From positions 1 to 64,000 of the forward strand of contig JBILGU010000014.1 in the NCBI GenBank assembly GCA_044350805.1: a stretch of DNA of 64,000 nucleotides. The letters are read 5' to 3'. The position numbers and the translations under genes are program-made. Source of the DNA: UBA6136 sp044350805 (lineage in GTDB: Bacteria; Pseudomonadota; Gammaproteobacteria; Methylococcales; Methylococcaceae). The notes beneath the pieces are model-generated. The model did not search any database. It worked only from the letters and a program-made list of their open reading frames with translations, and was not told where the DNA came from. The number at the start of each line of letters is the position of its first letter. Within the stretch, counting starts at the first letter, position 1. Of this stretch, positions 23,827 to 32,215 are shown piece by piece.

Positions 23827-24596
23827 GTGCCCCCTCGCTCAGCGAAATCCAAAAGGCCTTTGCAGCCCATATCCGGAATCCGGAGGCTGTGCCTGAACCT
23901 TCCGATGTGCGGCCTGAGCGCATGAAGGTGTATCGCGAGCTTTTTTTTAACAATGTCGAAAGTTTCCTGAGCACGGGTTTTCCCGTACTGCACGCCATTC
24001 TTGAAGGGCCGCGATGGTCTTCCTTGGTCAGGGATTTTTTTCGCGAACACGTGGCCGCAACACCCCTTTTTGTGGAGATTGCGGGCGAATTTGTCAGCTA
24101 TATGGCATCGGAGCGGGGTGCGCGTCCCGGGGACTTGCCCTTTCTGAGGGAGTTGGCCCATTACGAGTGGGTTGAGCTGGCCCTTTCCGTTCGGGAGGCC
24201 GAACCTCCCCCCCTGGATCCCCGCTTCGTTGAGGATCCCCTGAGATTTGGTTCCAGACTCTCGGAGGTGGCCTGGTTGTTGAGTTATCCCTTCCCGGTCC
24301 AAACCATCGGTCCAGATCACCAGCCTCAGAAAGCCAACGAACATCCGGTCCATCTTCTGGTCTACCGGGGGCGGGATGAGCGGGTTCATTTTCTTGAGTT
24401 GAACCCCGTCACCCATTGCCTTCTTGCCAACCTGGAATCCTCCGGGGAGAGTCGCCTTGATGAGCTCCTGGGCCAGTTGGCCATGGACATCGGTCATGCG
24501 GATGCTGCCAAGGTACAGACCTTTGGCGCTGACTTGATGCGGGATCTCCACCAGAAAGGCGCTGTTGCCCCAAAAGCACCCTCCCAGTCCCTCTAA
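23823..24596 (+). CDS. hvfC: HvfC-like DUF2063 RiPP partner protein
   Basis: 257 residues, overlapping hvfB by 4 bases (ATGA). The N-terminal DUF2063 domain is typical (IQKAFAAHIRNP, ERMKVYRELFFNNVESFLST and FPVLHAILEGPRW). Although labelled a putative DNA-binding domain, in these clusters the protein acts as precursor-binding partner of the DUF692 enzyme. The C-terminal half fits the same family. Followed by a terminator, so the operon ends here; no DoxX-type hvfD gene follows. Confidence 0.9.
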   Translation: MSAPSLSEIQKAFAAHIRNPEAVPEPSDVRPERMKVYRELFFNNVESFLSTGFPVLHAILEGPRWSSLVRDFFREHVAATPLFVEIAGEFVSYMASERGARPGDLPFLRELAHYEWVELALSVREAEPPPLDPRFVEDPLRFGSRLSEVAWLLSYPFPVQTIGPDHQPQKANEHPVHLLVYRGRDERVHFLELNPVTHCLLANLESSGESRLDELLGQLAMDIGHADAAKVQTFGADLMRDLHQKGAVAPKAPSQSL

Positions 24597-24627
24597 TTCC
24601 TCTTCTGCTCCATTTTGGGGCGTTTTT
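24567..24627 (+). terminator. Terminator of the hvfABC operon (long-loop hairpin)
   Basis: GCCCCAAAA (24567-24575) pairs perfectly with TTTTGGGGC (24613-24621), followed by G and T5. The 37-base loop contains the hvfC stop. Stem and T-run fit an intrinsic terminator, though the loop is longer than usual. Confidence 0.6.
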
Positions 24628-24640
24628 ATCTCGCTATTTC

Positions 24641-24655
24641 GCACCACTTGAGTGC
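24641..24655. promoter_or_regulatory. NtrC-type binding site upstream of ntrB
   Basis: GCACC-ACTTG-AGTGC fits the consensus GCACY-N5-RGTGC recognised by NtrC. Its centre is about 90 bases upstream of the ntrB start, within the 140-base gap after hvfC. This fits autoregulation of ntrBC as at the enteric glnL promoter. No sigma54 promoter was recognised. Confidence 0.6.
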
Positions 24656-24736
24656 ATCATGGGGTCGTCCGTCGATTGCCCAGAGACAGGGGGTCGGTTT
24701 TCCCTGCTCTGGCCTCTTTATTGCTTGTGAGTCGAC

Positions 24737-25819
24737 ATGAGCGCGAACCTCCCGATCAATCAAAATCCCAAGATTCTGGATCACCTGACCGATGCTGTTC
24801 TGGTTTTCGATACCGGAAATCGGCTGATTTACATCAATTCGGCCGGGGAAATGCTCTTCGCTGTCAGTGCCCGCCAGGTTCAGGGGATGCGGGCCCGTTC
24901 TATTTTTGGCCTGAGCGATCGCTCCATTGAGGCCGACTTCAAGCGGGCAATTCTTCGCGGCGAAACACTGACCAAGCGAAACCTGACCTTGGGGACGCCC
25001 TCGCAGCCAGTGACCGTGAATCTGACCGTCGTGCCGGTTCAGGAGGACGGTCAGACGGACATGGTGCTGGTTCAAATTGAACAGCTGGATCGGCATCTTC
25101 GCATCTCGATGGAGGAGCAGATCCTCGCCCAACAGAACGCAGGACGGATGTTGCTGCGCGGACTCGCTCACGAAATCAAAAATCCCCTGGGGGGGATTCG
25201 GGGAGCCGCCCAGCTGCTGGAGCGAGAGCTTCCCGATGCGGATCTTCGCGAATACACCCGCATCATCATGGATGAATCCGATCGTTTGCAGTCGCTGGTG
25301 GACCGGATGCTCGGCCCCAATAAGCCACTGACGATGGAGTCCATCAATATTCACAAGATTCTTGAGCGCGTTCGCCAATTGGTGCAGGTCGAAGCGCCGG
25401 CCGGGGTCATCATCGATCGCGACTATGACCCCAGTATCCCCTCGGTCATGGGGGATGGTGATCTGCTGATCCAGGCCATCTTGAATATTGTCCGTAACGC
25501 TGCTCAAGCGGTCGGGGTCCGGGGCCGGATCCAGATCAAAACCCGGATTGATCGCCAGGTCACCATTGGCCATCGACGCAATCGCATGGCCGTCAAAATC
25601 GAGGTCCATGACGATGGTCCGGGGATTCCGCCGGGGTTGATGGGGCAAATCTTCTATCCCATGGTCACCGGCCGGGCAGAGGGCACGGGCCTGGGTCTTT
25701 CGATTGCTCAATCGCTCATCAATCAGCATGGCGGACTGATCGAGTGCACGAGCGAACCCGGTCATACCGTTTTTTCTATTTACTTGCCGTTGGAGCTTGC
25801 TCATGAACAAGGTGGATGA
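24737..25819 (+). CDS. glnL: NtrB (GlnL), nitrogen sensor histidine kinase
   Basis: 360 residues. PAS domain at about 10-120, histidine-phosphorylation site His145 in LAHEIKNPLGG, then an ATPase domain with ILNIVRNAAQAV (N box), DDGPGIPP (G1) and GTGLGLSIAQSL (G2). It phosphorylates or dephosphorylates NtrC according to PII signalling. Soluble, without membrane segments. The stop overlaps the start region of ntrC. glnA is not adjacent in this genome. Confidence 0.95.
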   Translation: MSANLPINQNPKILDHLTDAVLVFDTGNRLIYINSAGEMLFAVSARQVQGMRARSIFGLSDRSIEADFKRAILRGETLTKRNLTLGTPSQPVTVNLTVVPVQEDGQTDMVLVQIEQLDRHLRISMEEQILAQQNAGRMLLRGLAHEIKNPLGGIRGAAQLLERELPDADLREYTRIIMDESDRLQSLVDRMLGPNKPLTMESINIHKILERVRQLVQVEAPAGVIIDRDYDPSIPSVMGDGDLLIQAILNIVRNAAQAVGVRGRIQIKTRIDRQVTIGHRRNRMAVKIEVHDDGPGIPPGLMGQIFYPMVTGRAEGTGLGLSIAQSLINQHGGLIECTSEPGHTVFSIYLPLELAHEQGG

Positions 25820-27218
25820 GGTCTGGATCGTCGACGATGATCGGTCGATCCGCTGGGTCCTTGAGAAGGCCCTGGAGAAGGCGGGCATCAAGACGCGCAG
25901 CTTTTCGAATGCCGACCTTCTGTTGGCAGAACTGAACGGCATCATTCCAGATGCCATCATTACCGATATCCGGATGCCAGGCCTTGATGGTCTGAGTCTT
26001 CTCAAGCGAATTCAGGAAAGCTACCCCGGTCTTCCCGTCATTGTCATGACGGCCCACTCGGATCTTGAAAGTGCAGTTTCCGCATTCCATGGCGGCGCCT
26101 TTGAGTATCTCCCCAAGCCATTTGATATCGATGAGGCCGTTGACCGTGTTCAGCGGGCCTGCGCTCAGGCCCGAAATTTGAGGCTTCAGCGAGAGCCGGT
26201 GATGGCATCCGAGGCCACGCCTGAAATCATCGGCGCCGCACCTTCCATGCAGGAGGTGTTCCGTGCCATTGCCCGCTTGGCGCGCTCCCATATCACCGTT
26301 CTGATCAATGGCGAATCGGGGACGGGCAAGGAACTGGTCGCCAAGGCACTGCATCGCCATAGCCCAAGAGCCACTCAGCCCTTCATCGCACTGAATATGG
26401 CCGCGATCCCGCGAGACCTTCTGGAGTCAGAACTGTTTGGTCATGAGCGAGGCGCCTTTACCGGTGCGCAGGCACGCAGAGCCGGGCGCTTTGAGCAGGC
26501 GGACGGCGGCACCCTCTTTCTGGATGAAATTGGGGATATGCCGGCCGAGCTTCAGACCCGCCTCCTTCGTGTGCTGGCGGATGGCGAATTTTTCCCGATC
26601 GGGGCGCATGCACCGGTGAAAGTGGATGTTCGCATTATTGCGGCAACACACCAGAATCTGGATCAACTGGTGGCCGAAGGGCGTTTCCGAGAGGATCTCT
26701 ATCACCGGCTCAATGTCATTCGAATTCATTTGCCACCGCTGCGGGAGCGTCGTCAGGACATTCCGTTGCTCCTCAAGCATTTCTTGCATGAGGCCAGTCA
26801 CGAAATCAAGGCGGAAACCAAAGTCCTGAGGGCCGATGTTGAGGAGTTCCTCTGCACCCTCGACTGGCCCGGCAATGTGCGCCAGCTGGAAAATACCTGC
26901 CGTTGGATCACGGTCATGGCGGCGGGCAAGGACGTCCATCTGGATGATCTTCCGCCGGAACTCTTGCACACGGGAAAAGACCTGCCGGCCCCCCTAGGGG
27001 ATGGCAATTGGCAGGATGCCCTTCGCGAATGGATTCAGGATGAGCTTCGTCAGGGCCATGTCAACATCGCCAAAGAGGCGATCGAATCGGCCGAAAGCAT
27101 CCTGATCCGAACCGCTCTGGGAGCCACTCGCGGGCGCCGGCAGGAGGCTGCCAAACTCCTGGGTTATGGGCGCAACACCCTGACACGCAAGATCGCAGAG
27201 CTCAATCTCGACGTCTGA
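25803..27218 (+). CDS. glnG: NtrC (GlnG), nitrogen response regulator
   Basis: 471 residues. Receiver domain with phospho-acceptor Asp55 (IITDIRMPG), central AAA+ sigma54-activation domain with Walker A GESGTGKE, the sigma54-contacting GAFTGA loop and Walker B FLDEIGD, and a C-terminal Fis-type helix-turn-helix (EAAKLLGYGRNTLTRKI). ATG at 25803 is preceded by GGAG 8 bases away; it overlaps ntrB by 17 bases. Activates nitrogen-assimilation promoters. Confidence 0.96.
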   Translation: MNKVDEVWIVDDDRSIRWVLEKALEKAGIKTRSFSNADLLLAELNGIIPDAIITDIRMPGLDGLSLLKRIQESYPGLPVIVMTAHSDLESAVSAFHGGAFEYLPKPFDIDEAVDRVQRACAQARNLRLQREPVMASEATPEIIGAAPSMQEVFRAIARLARSHITVLINGESGTGKELVAKALHRHSPRATQPFIALNMAAIPRDLLESELFGHERGAFTGAQARRAGRFEQADGGTLFLDEIGDMPAELQTRLLRVLADGEFFPIGAHAPVKVDVRIIAATHQNLDQLVAEGRFREDLYHRLNVIRIHLPPLRERRQDIPLLLKHFLHEASHEIKAETKVLRADVEEFLCTLDWPGNVRQLENTCRWITVMAAGKDVHLDDLPPELLHTGKDLPAPLGDGNWQDALREWIQDELRQGHVNIAKEAIESAESILIRTALGATRGRRQEAAKLLGYGRNTLTRKIAELNLDV

Positions 27219-27292
27219 TCGATTCGTGAAATGCGGGGTTGCCATTCTGGCCTCAAATTTGGCGGCCCCAAATGCGATAATGGACGCAGTTC

Positions 27293-27324
27293 CCTGAGGC
27301 GGGATGCGCAGTTTGCGCCTCAGG
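27293..27324. repeat. Inverted repeat in the glgP leader
   Basis: CCTGAGGCG (27293-27301) and CGCCTCAGG (27316-27324), perfect 9-bp stem with a 14-base loop, about 95 bases before glgP. No T-run follows, so a regulatory leader structure or mRNA stabiliser is more likely than a terminator. Confidence 0.5.
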
Positions 27325-27418
27325 TCTCAGGTGAGCGGGGTGTCAGGCCTTCAAAGGGCCGACAAGACCTTTCCGTAGCGGTCCCCTGCTGCCCTCACAG
27401 TCCAAGCCAGAAGCGATT

Positions 27419-29911
27419 ATGCCCACCCGACATCTCATTCGAAGCGAACCCAATGAAGCCCTGACGGAAACAAGTCCTCTCGGCATGAAGGCCAAGGATA
27501 TTGCCTCTGGGGTCTCCCAGCATTTCACCTACACCCTGGGGCGAGATCGTTTCTGCAAGTCCACGCATTACAGTTATACCGCACTGGCGCTCACCGTCCG
27601 TGATCGTCTGATGGAGCGCTGGAAACATACCCAGCAAGCCTACCGTGCCTCGGGCTGTCGAAGGGCCTATTACCTCTCGCTTGAATTTCTCATGGGTCGA
27701 ACCCTTCGAAATGCCATGCTCAATCTTGCTCTCGACAAGGCCACGTCCAAGGCCTTGGATCAGTTGGGACTGGATCTTGAAGAGCTTGCTGAAATCGAAA
27801 ATGATGCGGGGCTGGGCAACGGTGGGCTCGGCCGGCTTGCGGCGTGTTTTCTCGATAGCTGTGCAACCCTTCAGTTACCGGTGACGGGATATGGCATTCG
27901 CTATGAATATGGCATGTTCCGCCAGTTGATTGAATCGGGACACCAGCTTGAGGAGCCGGATCACTGGCTCCGCAACGGCCACGTTTGGGAGCTTGAGCGG
28001 CCTGAGCTGACGACCCGTGTTCGTTTTGGCGGTCGGACCGAAATGGATGCCGCGCAGCGGGTTCAATGGATCGATACGCAGGATGTTCTTGCCGTTCCCT
28101 ATGACGTCCCCGTCCCGGGTTTCGACAATGGGACGGTCAATACCCTAAGGCTCTGGAAAGCTGCGGCGACCGATGAGTTCAGCCTGAGTGAATTCAACGC
28201 CGGAGACTATACCGAGGCGGTGCGGTCCAAGAATCTGGCCGAAAATATCACGATGGTGCTCTATCCCAATGACGCCAGCGAAAATGGCAAGGAGCTCAGA
28301 CTGCGCCAGCAGTACTTCCTCGCCAGCGCCAGCCTTCAGGATGTCGTTCGGACCTGGATTCAGGGCCATGGCGAGGATTTCAGCCAGTTTGCCGAAAAAA
28401 ATGTATTCCAACTGAATGACACCCATCCCACCATCGCCGTTGCTGAATTGATGCGCATTCTGGTGGATGACCATCGGCTCCCCTGGGATCGGGCCTGGGA
28501 AATCACCCGTTCGACCATGGCCTACACGAACCACACGCTGCTTCCCGAAGCCCTCGAGAAATGGCCGGTTCGCCTGTTCAGGCAGCTCTTGCCACGCCTT
28601 CTTGAGATCATTTTTGAAATCAATGCCGGATTCTTGCGCGAAGTCGCAGCGCGTTGGCCCGGGGATAATGATCGGCTGGCGCGGATGTCGCTGATCGAAG
28701 AGGGCTGGGAGCAACAGATCCGGATGGCCTATCTCGCCATTGTCGGGAGTTTCTCCGTCAATGGCGTGGCTGAGCTTCACTCTGCTCTTTTGGTCAAGGG
28801 CATGTTTCAGGACTTCCATGATCTTTGGCCTTGGAAATTCAATAACAAGACCAACGGCATTACTCCAAGACGGTGGCTTTCGGCTTCAAATCCGGGCCTT
28901 GCAAGACTGCTGGATGAAACCATCGGTACCGAATGGACACAGGATCTTGGCAAACTCTCTGACTTAAAACGGCATGCCGACGACCCCGCCTTCCAGAAAG
29001 CCTGGCGCAAGGTTAAACGCAGCAACAAGGAGCGACTGGTTCGCTATGCCGAGGCTGAAACGGGCATTACCTTGAATCCCGATGCCCTCTTTGACACCCA
29101 GGTCAAAAGGATCCATGAGTACAAGCGTCAGCTGCTCAACGCCCTTCATGTGATCCATCTTTATGATCGGATTCGAAGAGGCGATGCCGCGGACTGGACG
29201 CCTCGCGTGGTGTTTTTTGGGGGCAAGGCTGCACCGGGCTACCAGATGGCCAAACGCATCATCAAGCTCATCAATAACATCGCTGACCGGGTCAATGCAG
29301 ATCCCATGGTTGGCGATCGCCTGAAGGTGGTTTTTCTCCCGAACTATCGGGTCACAGCGATGGAAACGATTTGTCCCGGAACGGATCTTTCCGAGCAGAT
29401 TTCGACGGCCGGCAAAGAGGCCTCAGGGACCGGGAACATGAAGTTCATGTTGAATGGCGCCCTGACCATCGGGACGTTGGATGGGGCAAACATTGAAATT
29501 CGAGAAGAGGTCGGTGAGGAGAATTTCTTCCTTTTCGGATTGACGGCCGAGGAGGTCGAGTCCGCGCGAACCGATTACGATCCCGTCGCGATTATCCGGG
29601 AGCATGACGATCTCTCCCGCGTGATCTCGCTGCTTGAGGCGGGATTCTTTAATCCGGATGAACCTGGGATTTTTGATGCCATCGTGGCGGCCATCAAGTC
29701 GCCGAATGATCCTTGGATGACCGCGGCGGATTTCCCTGGCTATGTTCAGGCCCAGCAACGGGCGGCCTTGGCCTTTCAGGATGAACGCGCCTGGACGCGA
29801 ATGAGCATTCTGAATACAGCCTCTGCCGGAAAGTTTTCTTCGGACCGCACCATCCTTGAGTACAACGAAGAAATCTGGAAGCTCAAGGCGGTTAAAGCGC
29901 CTCTCGCCTAG
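27419..29911 (+). CDS. glgP: Glycogen/starch phosphorylase
   Basis: 830 residues, near the usual GlgP size. Releases glucose 1-phosphate from alpha-1,4-glucans using phosphate. The PLP-binding signature EASGTGNMKFMLNG is at about 665-679, with the PLP Lys at 675. GNGGLGRLAACFLDS near residue 136 and TNHTLLPEALEKWP near 370 are conserved active-site regions. It implies a glycogen store, although glgA, glgB and glgC are not in this window. trmL starts within its stop codon. Confidence 0.96.
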   Translation: MPTRHLIRSEPNEALTETSPLGMKAKDIASGVSQHFTYTLGRDRFCKSTHYSYTALALTVRDRLMERWKHTQQAYRASGCRRAYYLSLEFLMGRTLRNAMLNLALDKATSKALDQLGLDLEELAEIENDAGLGNGGLGRLAACFLDSCATLQLPVTGYGIRYEYGMFRQLIESGHQLEEPDHWLRNGHVWELERPELTTRVRFGGRTEMDAAQRVQWIDTQDVLAVPYDVPVPGFDNGTVNTLRLWKAAATDEFSLSEFNAGDYTEAVRSKNLAENITMVLYPNDASENGKELRLRQQYFLASASLQDVVRTWIQGHGEDFSQFAEKNVFQLNDTHPTIAVAELMRILVDDHRLPWDRAWEITRSTMAYTNHTLLPEALEKWPVRLFRQLLPRLLEIIFEINAGFLREVAARWPGDNDRLARMSLIEEGWEQQIRMAYLAIVGSFSVNGVAELHSALLVKGMFQDFHDLWPWKFNNKTNGITPRRWLSASNPGLARLLDETIGTEWTQDLGKLSDLKRHADDPAFQKAWRKVKRSNKERLVRYAEAETGITLNPDALFDTQVKRIHEYKRQLLNALHVIHLYDRIRRGDAADWTPRVVFFGGKAAPGYQMAKRIIKLINNIADRVNADPMVGDRLKVVFLPNYRVTAMETICPGTDLSEQISTAGKEASGTGNMKFMLNGALTIGTLDGANIEIREEVGEENFFLFGLTAEEVESARTDYDPVAIIREHDDLSRVISLLEAGFFNPDEPGIFDAIVAAIKSPNDPWMTAADFPGYVQAQQRAALAFQDERAWTRMSILNTASAGKFSSDRTILEYNEEIWKLKAVKAPLA

Positions 29912-30393
29912 TGCTGGACGTTGTTCTTTTCGAGCCGGAAATCCCGCCAAACACGGGCAATATCATTCGGCTCTGTGCCAATGCTGGCGCTGGGCTCCAC
30001 TTGATTGAGCCCCTGGGCTTCAGTCTGGATGATGCGAGGCTGAAGCGGGCGGGTCTTGACTATCACGAGTACGCCTGCGTCAGGACTTATCCCCGTCTTG
30101 AGGACTATCTTGAGGCGGCGGGTTCCCGGCGAATCTTCGCCTTGTCGACCCGTGGGACCCGTCCTTACGTCGAGCCGGAGTTTGCGCCCGGTGATACGTT
30201 CCTGTTTGGCCCGGAAACCCGGGGTCTTCCCAGAGAGATTCTGGAAAGCCTTCCGGCGTCGCAACGTTTAACCATCCCCATGCGGCCCGGCGGGCGCAGT
30301 CTGAACCTTTCCAATGCCGTCGCGCTTGTCGTGTACGAAGCCTGGCGACAACTGGACTTCCTCGGAACAGGCCCCCGTGATTCGGTATCCTAA
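29911..30393 (+). CDS. trmL: TrmL, tRNA (cytidine/uridine-34)-2'-O-methyltransferase
   Basis: 160 residues from a GTG overlapping the glgP stop by one base. A small SPOUT methyltransferase that 2'-O-methylates the wobble base of tRNA-Leu isoacceptors. Motifs: FEPEIPPNTGNIIRLCAN at the N terminus, FGPETRGLP in the middle and the knot motif RSLNLSNAVALVVYEAWRQ at the C terminus. Confidence 0.95.
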   Translation: MLDVVLFEPEIPPNTGNIIRLCANAGAGLHLIEPLGFSLDDARLKRAGLDYHEYACVRTYPRLEDYLEAAGSRRIFALSTRGTRPYVEPEFAPGDTFLFGPETRGLPREILESLPASQRLTIPMRPGGRSLNLSNAVALVVYEAWRQLDFLGTGPRDSVS

Positions 30394-30424
30394 GCCTTCG
30401 TTCGGCATTTAGTCTGGAGTTGCC

Positions 30425-31108
30425 ATGCCCCCCTCGACGACGTATCGCAATTTTCTTTTGCTTCAGTTCTTCTACATGGTCTCTTTTCCCTTGATGAACA
30501 TGCTGGGGCTTTGGGGCGACATCCTTGAGTTAACTCTGGGGGTCGGGCTTTTGACTGCGGGGCTCCTCTTGTCCGCGGGACGAAAAAGAAGGGTCGTCAG
30601 TACGATCCTGATTGCGCTTCTGGTGCTCGTGCTTTGGACGCTCGAAGTCATGAACCCCTCGGAGCGCTGGCTGGCTTTGACCCGTGAGTTCATCTTTATC
30701 TTCTTTTTTGCCCGGGTCATCTTTGTCATGGCCCACCATGTTTTTCTGTCCCCCAGAGTCAGGACCTCAGACCGACTTTACGGTGCGGTGTCGATTTATC
30801 TGATGATTAGCGCGTTCTTTGGCAGCATGTATACCCTGACCGCTCTGATCATCCCGAATGCCTTTGATTGCACGCTAAGTCTTTGTGGGGGGGATGTCAG
30901 TTTTTATCTTCGCAATGGCGGGAATCTCTACTTCAGCCTGATCACCCTGACCACTCTCGGCTATGGAGACATTACGCCGCTCAATCCTTTTGCCGGCATG
31001 CTGTCTTCCCTCGAAGCCCTGATCGGCCAGATGTATGTGGCGGTGGTCGTTGCGCGTCTGGTGGGACTCCACCTCATGGAGAACCCTTCCCAAAGACCGA
31101 CCCCCTGA
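30425..31108 (+). CDS. Potassium channel family membrane protein
   Basis: 227 residues with about five to six hydrophobic segments and one pore loop near the C-terminal end holding the selectivity filter TLTTLGYGDITP, followed by a last helix (LIGQMYVAVVVARLVGLHLM). No Arg-rich S4 voltage sensor and no cytoplasmic RCK domain are seen. Two cysteines (DCTLSLCGG) lie in the loop before the pore. It probably forms a tetrameric K+-selective channel, although ion selectivity is inferred from the filter only. Confidence 0.85.
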   Translation: MPPSTTYRNFLLLQFFYMVSFPLMNMLGLWGDILELTLGVGLLTAGLLLSAGRKRRVVSTILIALLVLVLWTLEVMNPSERWLALTREFIFIFFFARVIFVMAHHVFLSPRVRTSDRLYGAVSIYLMISAFFGSMYTLTALIIPNAFDCTLSLCGGDVSFYLRNGGNLYFSLITLTTLGYGDITPLNPFAGMLSSLEALIGQMYVAVVVARLVGLHLMENPSQRPTP

Positions 31109-31112
31109 AACC

Positions 31113-31148
31113 AAAAAGCCCGTGCCGGCATCAAAGCCGGCACGGGCT
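31113..31148 (-). terminator. Intrinsic terminator downstream of asd
   Basis: AGCCCGTGCCGGC (31117-31129) pairs with GCCGGCACGGGCT (31136-31148), loop 6 bases; on the minus strand it is followed by T5. It ends the adk-leuCDB-asd region and may weakly stop the convergent channel gene too. Confidence 0.85.
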
Positions 31149-31183
31149 ATCTGAAGGGGCCCTTGGCCCCTGGGGTCCAAGAC

Positions 31184-32203
31184 TCAGAGGTAGTCGCGGA
31201 TCAGCACTTCAGCAATCTGGACACTGTTGAGTGCTGCGCCCTTGCGAATATTGTCTGAGACCACCCAAAGATCCAGTCCGCGAGGATGAGAAATATCTTC
31301 CCGGATGCGCCCCACGAAGACCGGATCCTGGCCTGCGCTTTCGGTCACCGCGGTGGGATAGCCCCCGGGCTTGTGTTCATCGACAACGATGACTCCCGGG
31401 GCCTGGCCCAGGAGTGCTTTGGCGTCTTTCGCTGTGATTTTTTCCCGGGTCTCAATGTGCACAGCTTCCGAGTGTCCATAAAACACGGGAACCCGGACGG
31501 CGGTCGGATTGACCTCGATCCGATCATCACCCATGATCTTTCGAGTCTCCCAAACCATCTTCATCTCCTCCTTGGTGTAACCATTTTCAAGGAAGACATC
31601 GATCTGGGGCAGAACGTTGAAGGCGATCTGCTTGGGGTAGACCGAGGGTGTGACCGGTTTTCCGCTCAGAAGCTGGGTGGTTTGCTGGGCCAGCTCTTCA
31701 ATGGCCTTTTTGCCGGTTCCGGAGACCGCCTGATAGGTGCAGACATTAATCCGTTCAATGCCAACGGCATCATGGATCGGTTTAAGGGCAACCAGCATCT
31801 GAATCGTTGAGCAATTCGGGTTGGCAATGATGCCGCGATTCCGGAACTGGGCGATCGCCTCCGGATTGACCTCCGGCACGACCAACGGAATGTCGTCTTC
31901 GTAACGAAAACGGGACGTGTTGTCGATGACGACACACCCTTCGGCCGCTGCCTTCGGGCCGTAGACCTCAGAGACGGAGGCACCCGCTGAAAAAAGACCG
32001 ATTTCAGTCTGGCTAAAGTCGAAGGTCTCGACGTCCAGTACCGTCAGGTCCTCACCGCGAAAGCTGACGGTTTGCCCGGCAGAGCGACTGCTGGCCAGGG
32101 GAAAGACCTGGCCGACCGGGAAATTCCGCTGCTCCAGAATTTCCAGCATGGTTTCACCGACCGCACCCGTCGCGCCGAGGACGGCAACGTTGAAGGTTCG
32201 CAT
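31184..32203 (-). CDS. asd: Aspartate-semialdehyde dehydrogenase
   Basis: 339 residues. Reduces aspartyl phosphate to aspartate semialdehyde, the entry to lysine/DAP, threonine and methionine synthesis. NADP-binding GATGAVG is at residues 10-16, catalytic Cys131 in NPNCST, and the active-site His in GHSEAVH near 245. It is of the shorter Asd type seen in pseudomonads and Gram-positives rather than the E. coli type. Lies 12 bases after leuB in the same direction. Confidence 0.95.
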   Translation of the reverse strand: MRTFNVAVLGATGAVGETMLEILEQRNFPVGQVFPLASSRSAGQTVSFRGEDLTVLDVETFDFSQTEIGLFSAGASVSEVYGPKAAAEGCVVIDNTSRFRYEDDIPLVVPEVNPEAIAQFRNRGIIANPNCSTIQMLVALKPIHDAVGIERINVCTYQAVSGTGKKAIEELAQQTTQLLSGKPVTPSVYPKQIAFNVLPQIDVFLENGYTKEEMKMVWETRKIMGDDRIEVNPTAVRVPVFYGHSEAVHIETREKITAKDAKALLGQAPGVIVVDEHKPGGYPTAVTESAGQDPVFVGRIREDISHPRGLDLWVVSDNIRKGAALNSVQIAEVLIRDYL

Positions 32204-32215
32204 GATCGTTTGCTC

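Noticed and set aside
24626..26005. 459-codon open frame on the minus strand
   Set aside because: Antisense to ntrB and the start of ntrC, which are unmistakable. Long antisense frames are common in this GC-rich DNA.
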